25,190 bases of DNA from Lenisia limosa (taxonomy: Eukaryota; Breviatea). The position numbers and the translations under genes are program-made. Numbering within the stretch: the first letter of the stretch is position 1; each line of letters starts with the position of its first letter. Below, in pieces: positions 1 through 11,200 of the stretch. The stretch covers positions 1-25,190 of the forward strand of contig LPNZ01005821.1 of the NCBI GenBank assembly GCA_001655205.1, read 5' to 3'. The notes under the pieces were generated by a model that saw only the letters and a list, made by a program, of their open reading frames with translations, made no database searches and was not told where the DNA came from.

Positions 1-210
1 GACGGCTTCGGCCAGATACATCTTTATTATTATTTCTCATTGCTATATATTATAATATATCGTATTATATATTGATGTATCACTCTAAGAAGAATATGAA
101 CTTTGTGGAAGCCTTATGCTCGAAAGGTGAATCCTAAAAAATTTCCCTTGTGTGCACCCCTGACTTTACAACATATCATATCATGTCATACATAGTATAC
201 GTACATATCA
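1..210. other. AT-rich flank of the transposon, no gene seen
   Basis: No coding exon can be supported here. The stretch is AT-rich and holds short alternating tracts with ATATCATATCAT-like motifs near 170-210, a motif that recurs elsewhere in the window. Confidence 0.5.
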
Positions 211-250
211 TATACACTGACCGCGATAAGTCCTGACACGAATGTTTTTC
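211..250 (+). repeat. Left terminal inverted repeat, Tc1/mariner-like element
   Basis: This is the exact reverse complement of 1170-1209. Excluding the TATA flank it starts CACTGACCGCGATAAGTCC. An imperfect sub-terminal extension runs inward to about position 400, so the full inverted repeats are roughly 190 bp. Confidence 0.92.
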
Positions 251-645
251 TCAATATTTAAACGGAATTGTATTTCATTTTCAAATTAAAAGTTGGTTTA
301 TGAGACAAGGTGTCCAAATTTTTTGTCTTCCACCATTTTTCAATCTACAAATTATGAAGTGAATCTATTCACTAAATTCATCAAAATTGACAGTATTTGG
401 TACTATTTTTTATTATTGAATTTAGTGAAACCCATAGGCTTGTATTTTGAGTTCTGTTAACTATCTGTGTAGTAATTTTGCAATAGTCAATTCCAGTATT
501 CAGTTCAAATATCAATTATGCTCCTAATCTCATCTTGTTTTGATTCGAAAAAGAGAACTATTTGAAGGAAAATGTTGGTGAAACATGGTGACATGATGAA
601 ATCTCAGGAGGCTGTGAGGAACCTTATTTTTGGCTTTACCATGCC

Positions 646-807
646 AATGTTCACTGTTCCAAGAGTATTCACCAATATTTGAAGAACAAGTTCGACGTTA
701 AATTGATTGAGAATGCCTGGTGTATCCTGGGCAGGAAGATTATCCAACAGGAAGATAACACACCAAGACCCTTGTTAGCGTCTCAACATAGCATAGGACT
801 CAATTAA
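646..807 (+). pseudogene. Tc1/mariner transposase fragment (DDE C-terminal part)
   Basis: A 53-codon open stretch reads NVHCSKSIHQYLKN, then LIENAWCILGRK. It resembles the Tc1-family region where the catalytic Asp block (DN..H..K....L) leads to the IENLW..LKRK motif. The segment that normally lies between these blocks (the W..SPDLNP part) is missing, so an internal deletion of some tens of bases is inferred. The frame upstream is broken and no N-terminal DNA-binding part is recognisable. It sits between matching inverted repeats, which supports the call. Confidence 0.65.
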
Positions 808-1169
808 CCATGAGAAGATCGCAGCCATGCCTCAATGCTGCCGTGACATCATCGTCGCTTTGGGTTGCTTGACTCACTACTAAGACGATTTTTTATGTTT
901 TGGAAATGTTTTTTTCGTTTTGACATTTATTTATGATATCATTTCTTTTTTTACTTGAAAAAGGATAAAAAAAAAAACATAATTTTTGGTATAATTGAAA
1001 TTTAATTTGGCTAAAACAGCCCAAATAATGTCATTTTTAATGAATTTAGTGAAATGATTCACTAAATAATCCATATTAGAAAAAAAATTTCAAACAAAAA
1101 TTTGAACACCTTGACTCATATATCCCACTTTTGACTTGAAAAATGAAGTAAATTTTGAATAAATATAAA

Positions 1170-1209
1170 GAAAAACATTCGTGTCAGGACTTATCGCGGT
1201 CAGTGTATA
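1170..1209 (-). repeat. Right terminal inverted repeat, Tc1/mariner-like element
   Basis: This is the exact reverse complement of 211-250 and ends in CAGTGTATA on the plus strand. The inward imperfect extension reaches about 1020. Confidence 0.92.
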
Positions 1210-1403
1210 TATTTTTATATCCCATCTCTTTTAGTTTGAAGTAAAGGTTTATATATTAGGTGGTAGAAAGCAATAACATAATCTTGTTATGTGGAACATA
1301 CTGTTGATTGCTGCTGAGATTTTTGCTTCTTTTTCTTTCTTTTTGAAGTGGATTCACTCAGAATAGAATTGAGAATGGAACCGTTTTTGGGAGCATGATG
1401 ATC
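1210..1403. other. Spacer between transposon and small gene
   Basis: This is the 3' flank of the minus-strand small gene. It is AT-rich and I see no exon or clear polyadenylation element that can be assigned with confidence. Confidence 0.4.
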
Positions 1404-1864
1404 CTAATGAGACATAAGTGCACTGAGAGCATAAAAACCAACTTGAGATTTGTTCATAAACTGAACATTCTTCACTCGTTCTTTCTCCTTCTCAAGCTCA
1501 CTGGCTCCTGAAGGGTTGCTTGAATTTTTTCCCTATTAAGTCAAGAGGAACATAAAAACAACATCCCAAATTCAAAAAAGATATCCTCTAACCATCTTTT
1601 GATTGTTTTTGTTTCTTTCAAAGGAGGCTTTACGCTCTTGTTCAACAATCCTTTGCTGGTCAGTTCTCCTCTCTCTGTCGTCTTTAAGCGCCTTCTGTAC
1701 TTCTTTCCTATAAAAGTAAATCAAGAGAAAGAGGGGAGGGGGTTAGCATACATAGACTGCTCATTTCCCTGAGTGGTGAGTACGTTCTTTTGCGCAGAGG
1801 CCGAGTTGCTGTTGAATTATATATTTGTACAAAGTACTTACGAGCCGGATCTCTTTCCTCCCAT
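1404..1864 (-). CDS. Small charged protein with an N-terminal myristoylation-like motif
   Basis: Three exons (1864-1842, 1707-1593, 1532-1404) join with matching phases and GTAAGT or GTTAGA donors. They give 88 residues ending at a TAG. The protein starts MGGKRSGS, which fits the G-x-x-x-S/T pattern for N-myristoylation (Gly2, Ser6) followed by basic residues. The middle (about residues 9-75) is rich in Lys, Glu, Arg and Gln, for example KDDRERRTDQQRIVEQER and ASELEKEKERVKNVQ, and is probably a helix or coiled coil. The tail is more hydrophobic (VGFYALSALMSH). I do not recognise a family. The start lies 412 bp from the DBR1 start on the other strand. Membrane attachment is inference from the motif only. 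A longer first exon upstream is possible. Confidence 0.6.
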
Positions 1865-2276
1865 AACTGACACTTGGTCAATGCCTTACAGCCAGAGCTC
1901 TAACGCATTATAGACTCGTTATGACGAATTATATAGAAATATAGAAACAACAAAAACACAACAAAAAGCTGCTTGGATACACTTGATTGCTTGCTTGGTT
2001 TGGTGGTTTGGTTGGTTTGGTTGCCACAGGCAGGCCAGAGGTTGGGTTCGCATTTCCGATCCGCCGCCGGGTCCTCCTTAAAAAGAAGATGAAATCGTAG
2101 TTCCAGTCGGCGAAAGTTTCGCAGTGGTTTCGCATTTTTCGTTGTGAAAACTGGGGGTGTAGAAACCCAAGAAACAAACCCCATGCCCTTCGCCCTTTCT
2201 CCGTTCCAAAAAACTCCCTAAAAACCAGCTTTCAAATGAAAAAATATCATTTCTTCTTTTTATCAAGAGATATCGA
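1865..2276. promoter_or_regulatory. Shared divergent promoter region (small gene / DBR1)
   Basis: The start codons of the minus-strand small gene and the plus-strand DBR1 gene face away from each other across 412 bp. The middle (about 2020-2220) is richer in GC and CpG than the surroundings, with a GGTTTGGTTGGTTTGG direct-repeat stretch near 1998-2020. I see no definite TATA box. Bidirectional promoter use is inferred from geometry. Confidence 0.45.
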
Positions 2277-4601
2277 ATGGGAGTTAGAGTTGCAGTTCAT
2301 GGATGTGGTCACGGGGACCTAGACGCCATTTATACCGAAGTCTGTTTGTTGTCTGTTATAGTATTTGTAATGAGTACGTATATACTGGTATATGCCATCA
2401 ATCCCCATTCCATTCTCAATTTTTATTTTTGTAGTTGAAACTGAGGGAGGATGTTGGTGGTAAGATTGACCTTCTTCTGATCAATGGTGATTTTGAGGTT
2501 TGAGCCTACTTTTGAAATTCGTATCATTTTTTTAAAACACATTAACATATTACGTTATATATAGACTAGAAATCAAATACAAAACTATAATATTTTTTAA
2601 TATATCACAACAATCTTCACTTTATTCTTTTAGGCATGTAGAAACGATGGTGATCTACAGCAATTGGCAACCCCTCAGAAATACCGCCATCTCACCGACT
2701 TTTCAAAATACTACTCAGGCGAGAAGCAAGCCCCGGTTTTGACCCTTTTTATTGGTGGAAACCATGAAGCAACAAACCACCTCTGGGAACTGTTGGGGGG
2801 GGGGGGGNNNNNNNNNNNNNNNNNNNNNNNNNNNNNNNNNNNNNNNNNNNNNNNNNNNNNNNNNNNNTTTAACTTTTTGTGCAGGGAGTTGATCTTTTAG
2901 ATACCATGGAGGATGGGTGGCGCCGAATATATACTACCTTGGACATGCTGGAGTGGTAAACTTCGCTGGGCTTCGGATAGCAGGGATTTCGGGCATTTTC
3001 CAGCAGAAAGATGCAATGAAAGGGTACTTCGAGGTGGGCTAAAGTCACTATCTCTGTTATTTTTTGCTTCAACATCACTTCCTGTTCAATTTTTTTTTCG
3101 TTCATCGCGCATCCAGGTCTTTCCACTTAAAAAGAGCCAGTTGAAGAGTCCTTATCACACTAGAGAATTTGAGGTGTGGAGATTAAGCCATGTAAGAGGG
3201 GAAACAAACGATATCGTCAGAAACTATCACGAATCACATTTCTGAACCCTGCTTATGAGATAATATAGCTGACAGGCCGCCTGGATATCATGATGTCGCA
3301 CGATTGGCCCAAAGGAGTGTATCATGAAGGAAACAAGCATATTGTTGTGAAGCAGAAGCCGTATGTTCATGATGTTTGAGGGGACTTTTGCCGAAATCTC
3401 GTGTTTCTCAGCTAACTGGAAACAGGTGTGTCCTACTACAGTAGGAAATCCACATCTTTCTAGTCTACTTTCGACTTTACAACCCGCCCTTTGGACTGCT
3501 GCACATATGCACTGCCGCCTTGATGAGTTTGTTAAACATCAAAATGTGTGTGTGGAGGGGGTGAGGGTATCACAGTTTTTGAAAGCAATCAGATTGTTCG
3601 TTTTTTAACATCATTACTGTAATCTTTCCTCAATGGTGGGATTTAGAATCGAGTAGCATTGGCATAATATGACATGCTATGAATCCTTTACTATTCAGAA
3701 TTCAGAAACCCACTTTTTGGCTCTTGGAAAATACGCGCCATATCTTGATAACTCGAAATATTTCGAGGTTTGTTTATTTCTGTACTGACAATCTCTGCCT
3801 TTTCAGTGTACTAGGCTCATCCCTTTCAGGTGATAGATTTTCCCGAGGCTTCAGGGAAGCGAGTCTTGACTTATGATAGAGAATGGCTTGCTGTTGTTCG
3901 AAAGACCCAACCTCAAATGTGGGTACATTGGCCAATCAACCAGCATATCATTGATATGACGCTTTTACCAGAGGCAACAAGTCCTTTTGTTTTTTATGTC
4001 TGTAGTCCACGAGACAGCGTTTCAAGGCAAAGAAGTTATTTTGTTTGAGGGGTTTTTAAAGGCCCTGGTGTTTGCTGTAGTTTGTCATTGTCTCTAGGAA
4101 ATGAAACCGAACATTCCGAGTTCAGAACAGCAGTGGGTACAGAAGAACGTTGTGGAGACGGAAAGATTGGTTGGTTGATATGGACTGTCACCTACTGACT
4201 CTTTCTTCACTTCTAACGTTTAAGGTTATTCCAAGAAACTTTGTGCAAACAGTCCCTGCCCACCCGCAAAACAGAGTTTTGACCAGTAAGATTTTATTTT
4301 TAAACCATCCAGTGTTCTTATAAATATTAGAGATGGAGGTAAATCCGCAAACCTTGCAGTTTTTAGATCTTTTGAGCTTGGACTGCTCGACAGACCCTTG
4401 TGTCAGCGTGAATAGACCTAGAAACGAGACGAAGAGCCAAAAAAGTGAGAATGTTCAAATACTTTTAATACCACATTTCTCTATAACCCAACAGAAGCCC
4501 CGTGTTATGTGGCCTCTGGCATTCCCTCTGTTGAACTCTATCAAACCCAGAAGCGGGCCCCAAAAGTGACCTTGGATAATGAGTTTCCCCCTTTAAAATG
4601 A
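2277..4601 (+). CDS. DBR1: RNA lariat debranching enzyme (DBR1), complete
   Basis: DBR1 hydrolyses the 2'-5' branch bond of excised intron lariats. Thirteen exons give 407 residues: 2277-2339, 2435-2497, 2634-2791, 2901-3033, 3117-3191, 3269-3364, 3426-3545, 3699-3767, 3830-3922, 4098-4169, 4225-4285, 4331-4444 and 4495-4601. The N-terminal metallophosphoesterase signature is intact: GCGHGDLD (C10, H12), NGDFE (D40), GGNHE (N85, H86), SHDWP (H175) and AHMH (H223, H225). The family lariat-recognition segment ends in PQKYRH (57-61). The C-terminal debranching domain holds [16 protein letters not shown] and [11 protein letters not shown]. Its length is close to yeast Dbr1 and shorter than human, which has an acidic tail. 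The N gap (2808-2867) falls inside intron 3, so no coding sequence is lost. The exon 9 donor (3923) is the least certain junction. Confidence 0.95.
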
Positions 4602-5229
4602 AGACATGCAATACAGTTTTATCATGACCAGTTTTCCTTTCTAGGGTTCCTGTGACAATTGCATAAACACCTAAGTTAAAGAGTATTCAGTTATTCCCTG
4701 TCAACGTCACCTAAAATGTTAGCTTCCACACTGTACAAGTTCATAGGATAATCATTTTAATTGGTCACACTGGCATACTTTTTTGTGTTTTTTGCAGGAG
4801 GTAATGAGGGGGTTGATTTCAATTTTGGCTTCTAAAGGGGGTAACCATTATATTTAGGACAAAACGTCATATTTCCAAATATAGTACCACACTACTTGCA
4901 TACAAAAGATGGGGCATTTGTATTGAGTTTGGCAGTTTTCAGGGCGTAATGCTCTGGAATGTCAGAAGACGTAAATCTAAGATTCTAGCCAGGAAAGAGT
5001 TTTGACATCTCAATTTATTTCAGCACCCTTGTACGGATTATTGGCTGAAAGTGAATTATTCCTTGTTGGTTTGTCACAGAGAAAACAATAACACTAGAAA
5101 AATGATCAACCTAGCCCCTTACGCTGATGTGGTGCTCTCTGTGGATAGGTGCGGTTCATCTACAGAAAGTGAGAGGGTACCCGTTATAAACTTGATGGTT
5201 TCGAATAAACCAGAAAAATGGTCCCATCT
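4602..5229. other. Convergent intergenic region, no gene seen
   Basis: DBR1 (plus) and the GLTP-OTU gene (minus) end toward each other across about 630 bp. I see no exon with consistent splice signals and no RNA gene. Frames here, such as the one at 5051-5254, look like chance. Confidence 0.5.
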
Positions 5230-8200
5230 CTACCCCCCAACTGGCTGCGGATGATGATGGAAATGTTGAGGGTGGAACATTGGCTGTGGGTACTGGTTAG
5301 GGTAATGAGGGTACTGCTGTTGTATGTGGTATTGGCTCTGGGCGGGGGCCTAGATGGTGAAACTCAGTCAGTCAAAATAGAAGTTGCTTTGATGTAGAGC
5401 TCCCCCCCCCCCCCCNNNNNNNNNNNNNNNNNNNNNNNNNNNNNNNNNNNNNNNNNNNNNNNNNNNNNNNNNNNNNNNNNNNNNNNNNNNNNNNNNNNNN
5501 NNNNNNNNNNNNNNNNNNNNNNNNNNNNNNNNNNNNNNNNAAGGGGAGCATTAATTAATAAAATACAGATTGTGAGAGCCACCCTTTCCCACAATCCTGT
5601 TGAGGCACATAGTTTGCTTCGTGTGGGGGGTCCATTTTCTGAGGGCTTGTTGTGTGTCCTGTGGCAGCAGGCTGAAAAATAAAAAAACACATAAAACGTC
5701 ACTATAGTACACAAGAGTAATATAAGGCGACAAATGGATACCATACCATTTGGGAGGGTATTGAGGGATGACCCGGGGGGCACATTGCAATCTAAAACGA
5801 AATAAGGCCAATTTGGCTTATAGCAATATCAGACCCTCTTACATTATGAGTGTGTGGGGGGAGCGGCGATGGAGTGGGGTGAGTTGTGCTTCCATAGTAA
5901 TACTATAGGGCGTTATATAGACATGTTGTAAAAATTACTTGTGGATGTGGCTGATGCACTTGGTACTGGTGCTGCTGGTAGCGACCATGGTGCGGGATTT
6001 CAGAGGGTGCAAGGGGCTGCGGTCTGAGCTGTTCGGAGGCCGATAGCATTCCGACATGTTGGTGAAGCATGGGAGTGGTGCTGGCGGGCTACAATGTGTT
6101 AGTCCTCATTTTGAAATACACAGATCCAAAATATCAGTTGAGGGAGGGGAGTGAACACCCCGCTGACAGTATAATTTGAGGGGTTGATCTGTATGGGGAC
6201 TGGAGCAAGGTTTTCAATTAAAGAATGGGGTGGAATGGCAGGAACGCTGTGTGTCTTGGGCAGTGTGGGGTCTGTATCTTGCTGAGGAGAGCGAGTTATT
6301 TTCTTTTTCTGCATGTCTTTTGGATGAAGAGGATCTCTTATTGGATCTTCTTCTCTCTTCTCTTTTTTCTTCTTTTCATTCTCTTCCTGCTTCTCTTCTT
6401 GCTTATATTGTTGCTTTTCTTTTTGCTTTTCTCCTTGCTTCTCTTCTTGCGTCCCCTTTTCTTTTCTTTCCTCTTCCTTTTCTTTGAGTTTCTTGCTCTG
6501 GGGGGAGGTTATGTCACATTGGACCTCTGAAGGGTCTTCCTTGACAACACTTGACTTTCCCTTTTCTTTTACAACTATCTCGTAACATTCTTCCTTCTGT
6601 TCTTCCTTCCCTTCAGTACTGATGTTTGCATCCATACTGCCAACAGTAACACTTTCCTCCTTCGGCTCCGTAACTTCATCTTTAGAAAAGCAAGTTTTCT
6701 CAAAAGGAATTGTCACTGAGGAAGTTTCTTTGCCATCGTCGAAAAGGGACTGTGTGGCAACCTTACGAGCAGAATCTAATACGATCACAAAATAAGAAGA
6801 AAATGGAAACAAACCTTGTTTTTTCTTGCCCTTTTTCCTGCGCTTCTGCAAAACCTGTTGAACATCCTCCTCAATCTTTTCAGCCACTGTAGTTCGAAGT
6901 GATTCCTCCGTAACATGACGCAGAATCTCAGCATCCTAGAGTGGAGTCATACAAAAAAAAAAAAAAAANNNNNNNNNNNNNNNNNNNNNNNNNNNNNNNN
7001 NNNNNNNNNNNNNNNNNNNNNNNNNNNNNNNNNNNNNNNNNNNNNNNNNGGGGGTGTACGGTCGGGCTTGACGTTGAGCTTCTTTCCCCAAGCTCCTTAA
7101 ATGGATAATTGGACTTATCATGTTGTTAAAGTAAACCCTCAATTGTAACAACCTCCTCCAACCTTTAGTAATTGGCGCTAATATCGGCTTGGGACTGTGA
7201 GCACCTCCAAGTGTCTGAAGAATAATGAGTTACAAGTCGAGAATGAATTCTAAAATAAAGGATCCCCTCCCCCCCACAGGAAAATGCTCTTTTTCAGGGT
7301 CAGCAAATTCGCGTGCAGTGTCAGCTTGTCTTTGCTCTTTCACCCAAACAGGTACAAAGTCAGCTGAATGTAAATTGCATTCATGTTTGAATAGTGTGAT
7401 GGTTTGGGTTTTCAAAGAAATAAACCCAAACCATCACAATACCCATTAATCACTTCAATATGACTTTTCTTGATGCAAGAACACTCACCATTGCCCTCCT
7501 GTCCTTGCATTCTTCGTGCTATTTCATGATCATTTTGGTACATCCCTGGGGAACATAAGCAATATGATGGGGAAATTCATACTTATTCTTTCCGTCTCGT
7601 GAGCAATGTAAACAAGGTCATGCTTGAACTTGTGCGTGGTCACAGGACTAAAGAGGTCATTCATTCTCAATAACCCCCACGTCATAAATGCTTTCACCGC
7701 GATTGCCGGTAGAGAACCCGTTGATTCAATGAGGGCTGACGGCTTGACAGTAGCACGAGGGTTCTGAACCATAGTGGTCTTGCTGCACTGCATAAAAAAG
7801 ACTTACTTAAAAATACTATATTACAATATATGCAATGATTGGGTGAGTTTATACTTTAATCGAAATCTCTTATAAGCATGATGGTATAGACGGCTCCATT
7901 CTACATATAAAATGGGTTTTGAAACAACAAAAAACAAAAAATGATTTAAAAAATAGACTCAGGCCCCAGGATAGCGAAAAATATAATATCATATTATATC
8001 AAGTATTATACATATGAGGGTGGGACAGCAAATGCCTACACAGTCTCACAGCACGAGGATATAAGGGAGTAGACGGCACCTTGTGCCCAGGCCAGAACTC
8101 CAGACTTATCAATGCTTCGAGTGGCGTCGTAATGGTTCCTGAAAGTAAACCAATCATTTNNNNNNNNNNNNNNNNNNNNNNNNNNNNNNNNNNNNNNNNN

Positions 8201-11200
8201 NNNNNNNNNNNNNNNNNNNNNNNNNNNNNNNNNNNNNNNNNNNNNNNNNNNNNNNNNNNNNNNNNNNNNNNNNNNNNNNNNNNNNNNNNNNNNNNNNNNN
8301 NNNNNNNNNNNNNNNNNNNNNNNNNNNNNNNNNNNNNNNNNNNNNNNNNNNNNNNNNNNNNNNNNNNNNNNNNNNNNNNNNNNNNNNNNNNNNNNNNNNN
8401 NNNNNNNNNNNNNNGCCAAAGGAGTTCAGTTTACCTTTAATGAGAACATTGGCTGTCACACTGAATGGTCAGTGTAACAAAGGAAACAAGAAAATCAGTA
8501 TTTCACATCATTTAAAACTTGTATATAATCAGTATTTCACATCATCGCATACTTGTATATAGCGGTGAGGGCCATCAACTCAACCTCGCCTCCCCAGGCC
8601 ACAGGGTGAGCCATGTTTTCAAGGTAACTGATGCGGTGAGAACGGAAGGGAGCACTATAAATTCAGCCAATCTAACAACCACTCATTAATCATTTCTTCT
8701 ACCCTCTAGAAGAGACATGTATTGTTGACACTGATAGTTATGGATTTGTCAGCGCCACCCCCCCCCCCNNNNNNNNNNNNNNNNNNNNNNNNNNNNNNNN
8801 NNNNNNNNNNNNNNNNNNNNNNNNNNNNNNNNNNNNNNNNNNNNNNNNNNNNNNNNNNNNNNGATGGCGAATGACACGTTGGCGACAGTGTGCGTGGAGT
8901 TCTTGTGAACCGTGCATCTAGACGGGTCAAACTTCAAGTGTTTCACTGTCTTGTGTGGATAGCTTTGATATAATCTTGACCCCTTCCCTCCCACAGCCTC
9001 AGCAAAAGCGCGGAACAGACAAGCGCCATCAGGCAGAGTTCGAATCCTCCGCATCAGATGAGCGTCCAACCAGCTATCTGCTAAAATATCCTCCTCTGTA
9101 GGGTCCTCCTAGATAGTTGGGCTTGCCTCGGGAATATGGAAAAAGAAAACATGCAATACTCATTTTATGAAGTTTTGGATTGCTATAATATGATGAATAT
9201 GGATTAAGAGGGTTTCACTATGCTCATAATTGATACTATGTCACATTTATTGAATGAGAACTTAGGAGCATGGATAGGGGGGTCAGGGACTCACCATAAG
9301 GGAAATAGGGCTCTCTTCAGGGGGTGCAAACTCATCTTGGGGCCTTCTGAGGAGATGAATTGAATTGAGGTGGGGTTTCAAAAACGTCAAGAGCATACAC
9401 TTTAACCCTTGACGAGTTGACGCCTCTCCATTTAGAGCTAAAGCCGGGTGGTGCAGGTGGCATTTCCTTCTCTTCAGCTTCAGCAGCCTGTTAACGATAA
9501 GAATGTAATCAGGTACCCTTGAGTATACTTTCTCACCACTTCCAATCTTTTTCTGGAGTTAAATGTATTAGGGAATTCGAGAAATAAATTCCCTTTGAAA
9601 AGAAAGCAACATACTTGCGAAGAAACTCCAAGGGTTGGGAAATCTTCCACATGATTTTGGACAGGATTCTTTGGCATTGTTCTAGTTGATATTTGCTTTG
9701 GTGCGGGCTTCGGGGAAGTCAAGGGAAGGTCATCGGGATTGGCTTGGGACTTTTTTTCCTCTGCACGTGTCAAACTTGAAAAAAATTGGGTTGTATTTTT
9801 AAATCACAGTTAAGGCACACTCACCATTTCTCATAACAGCCCATGTCTTGCTTGAGGAGCTGAGTGTCGTACTGAAGAGTAAGTCCAATTAATATCAGCC
9901 ATCAAATAGTCACATCGTAACCTTGGATGAACTATAAAAGTTCGGAGAGAATCGTCAAAATAGAGATATTTAATTAGTCCTAAAAACCCAACGCACTCGG
10001 GAGATTGGTTTTTTTCCAAGGCTGCAGGTGAGCGTTGATACTGAGCTTGTCAGAGAAAAAAAAAGAGGAAAAGCTCCATATTCAGGTAATGATCGAGACA
10101 AAGATAAAAGAAAGCACAAAAGGCAGTATTCTTTCCTACCGAAAGTTTGTTATTCTTCTTTGTGACTTGAGGTCCTTGAGCGCTTCGGCCTTTGTTTTTT
10201 CCTTTCTTGCGTCCTGACATTGACCTTTCATTCGATTTTGCTTCCTCTTTTTTGACACCATCTTTCTTCTCCTCTTTCTTTTCCTCTTTCTTCTCTTCTT
10301 TCTTCGGGTTGAAAGCTTTCTCGCCCTTACCAAGGTCCCTTACGGGGGGCTCGGGGGTCAATCTATCTTTTCTGCTTCCCGAGCCGCGGTGATCATGGTT
10401 CTCTTTCGTCTCAGTACAATTGTTGGTGTCAATTGGCGGACTCATTGATTTGCCTGTCAATGAGGTGAGCAAAGTTCGTATTCAATACCACGTTCCACAA
10501 CCAAGGAAGAAAGCAACCCACCATCAGGAGACTCAGGATCAGTGTCTGATGTGGCAGCCTTCTTCTTCTTTCGACGCCGTCGCTTCTTACTCCCAACTAC
10601 TGCCTGCTGGGTTAAGCTCAAGAGGGGAGAGATCCTTGGGGATTATCAGATGATCACAGAAAGAGATTAGTCCCCCCCCCCCCAACATTTTCAAGGCATT
10701 GGTTTTNNNNNNNNNNNNNNNNNNNNNNNNNNNNNNNNNNNNNNTCTAAGGGAAATAAGTAAAGATCTACTATATAACAAAGCTACAAAAACCAGACATA
10801 CGAACGTCTGATGTATGCTCAATGCCACGTTTAAAGCGCCTAAATAGTGAAATTCGGTGCTTTTTAGAAAAAAAGAGTTTCTAATTGCACCAACCATACC
10901 TCCACTCATGGTGTAAAGTAGCGTGTTTAAATGAGGTGGACTCATCTCCCAAAAGAGTCCATTTTGTTGTGACCAGTTGATCCTGCAAAGCAAATGAGAT
11001 TATATCAAATAGTAAGGACATTCCACTATCCATTTACCTTCAAATTGAGTGAACGTGCCTCAAGCAATATCCGCAAGAATTTGATGATGTCTTTAAGAAG
11101 CCAACAGAAATACAGCAAATCTTTGTCTTCAATGTACTATATTGTCACTTCACTGGGAAACAAAACTGTTTAATACCCAATGATTCGATGGAAAATGATG

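Larger units (their letters stand above)
211..1209. mobile_element. Decayed Tc1/mariner-type DNA transposon
   Basis: The two ends are perfect 40-bp inverted repeats (211-250 and 1170-1209) that begin TATACACTGACCGCGATAAG. The TATA flanks fit insertion at a TA dinucleotide, as Tc1/mariner elements do. Inverted similarity continues inward with mismatches to about 400 and 1020. Examples are the AAGGTGTCCAAAT-like segment near 309 with its inverted partner near 1107, and the TTCACTAAATTCAT segment near 368 with its partner near 1036. The interior holds a transposase remnant. The element is about 1 kb, has no intact transposase frame and is presumably immobile by itself. What is seen: the repeats and the remnant. 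What is inferred: the superfamily assignment. Confidence 0.8.

Noticed and set aside
1900-2184. Minus-strand 94-codon frame upstream of DBR1
   Set aside because: It lies in the divergent promoter region, overlaps other open frames equally well and does not connect to the small gene's exons.
6225-6530. Plus-strand Leu/Phe-rich frames that look like membrane proteins
   Set aside because: They are the antisense shadow of the Lys/Glu-rich exon 6775-6159, where AAG/GAG codons read as CTT/CTC.
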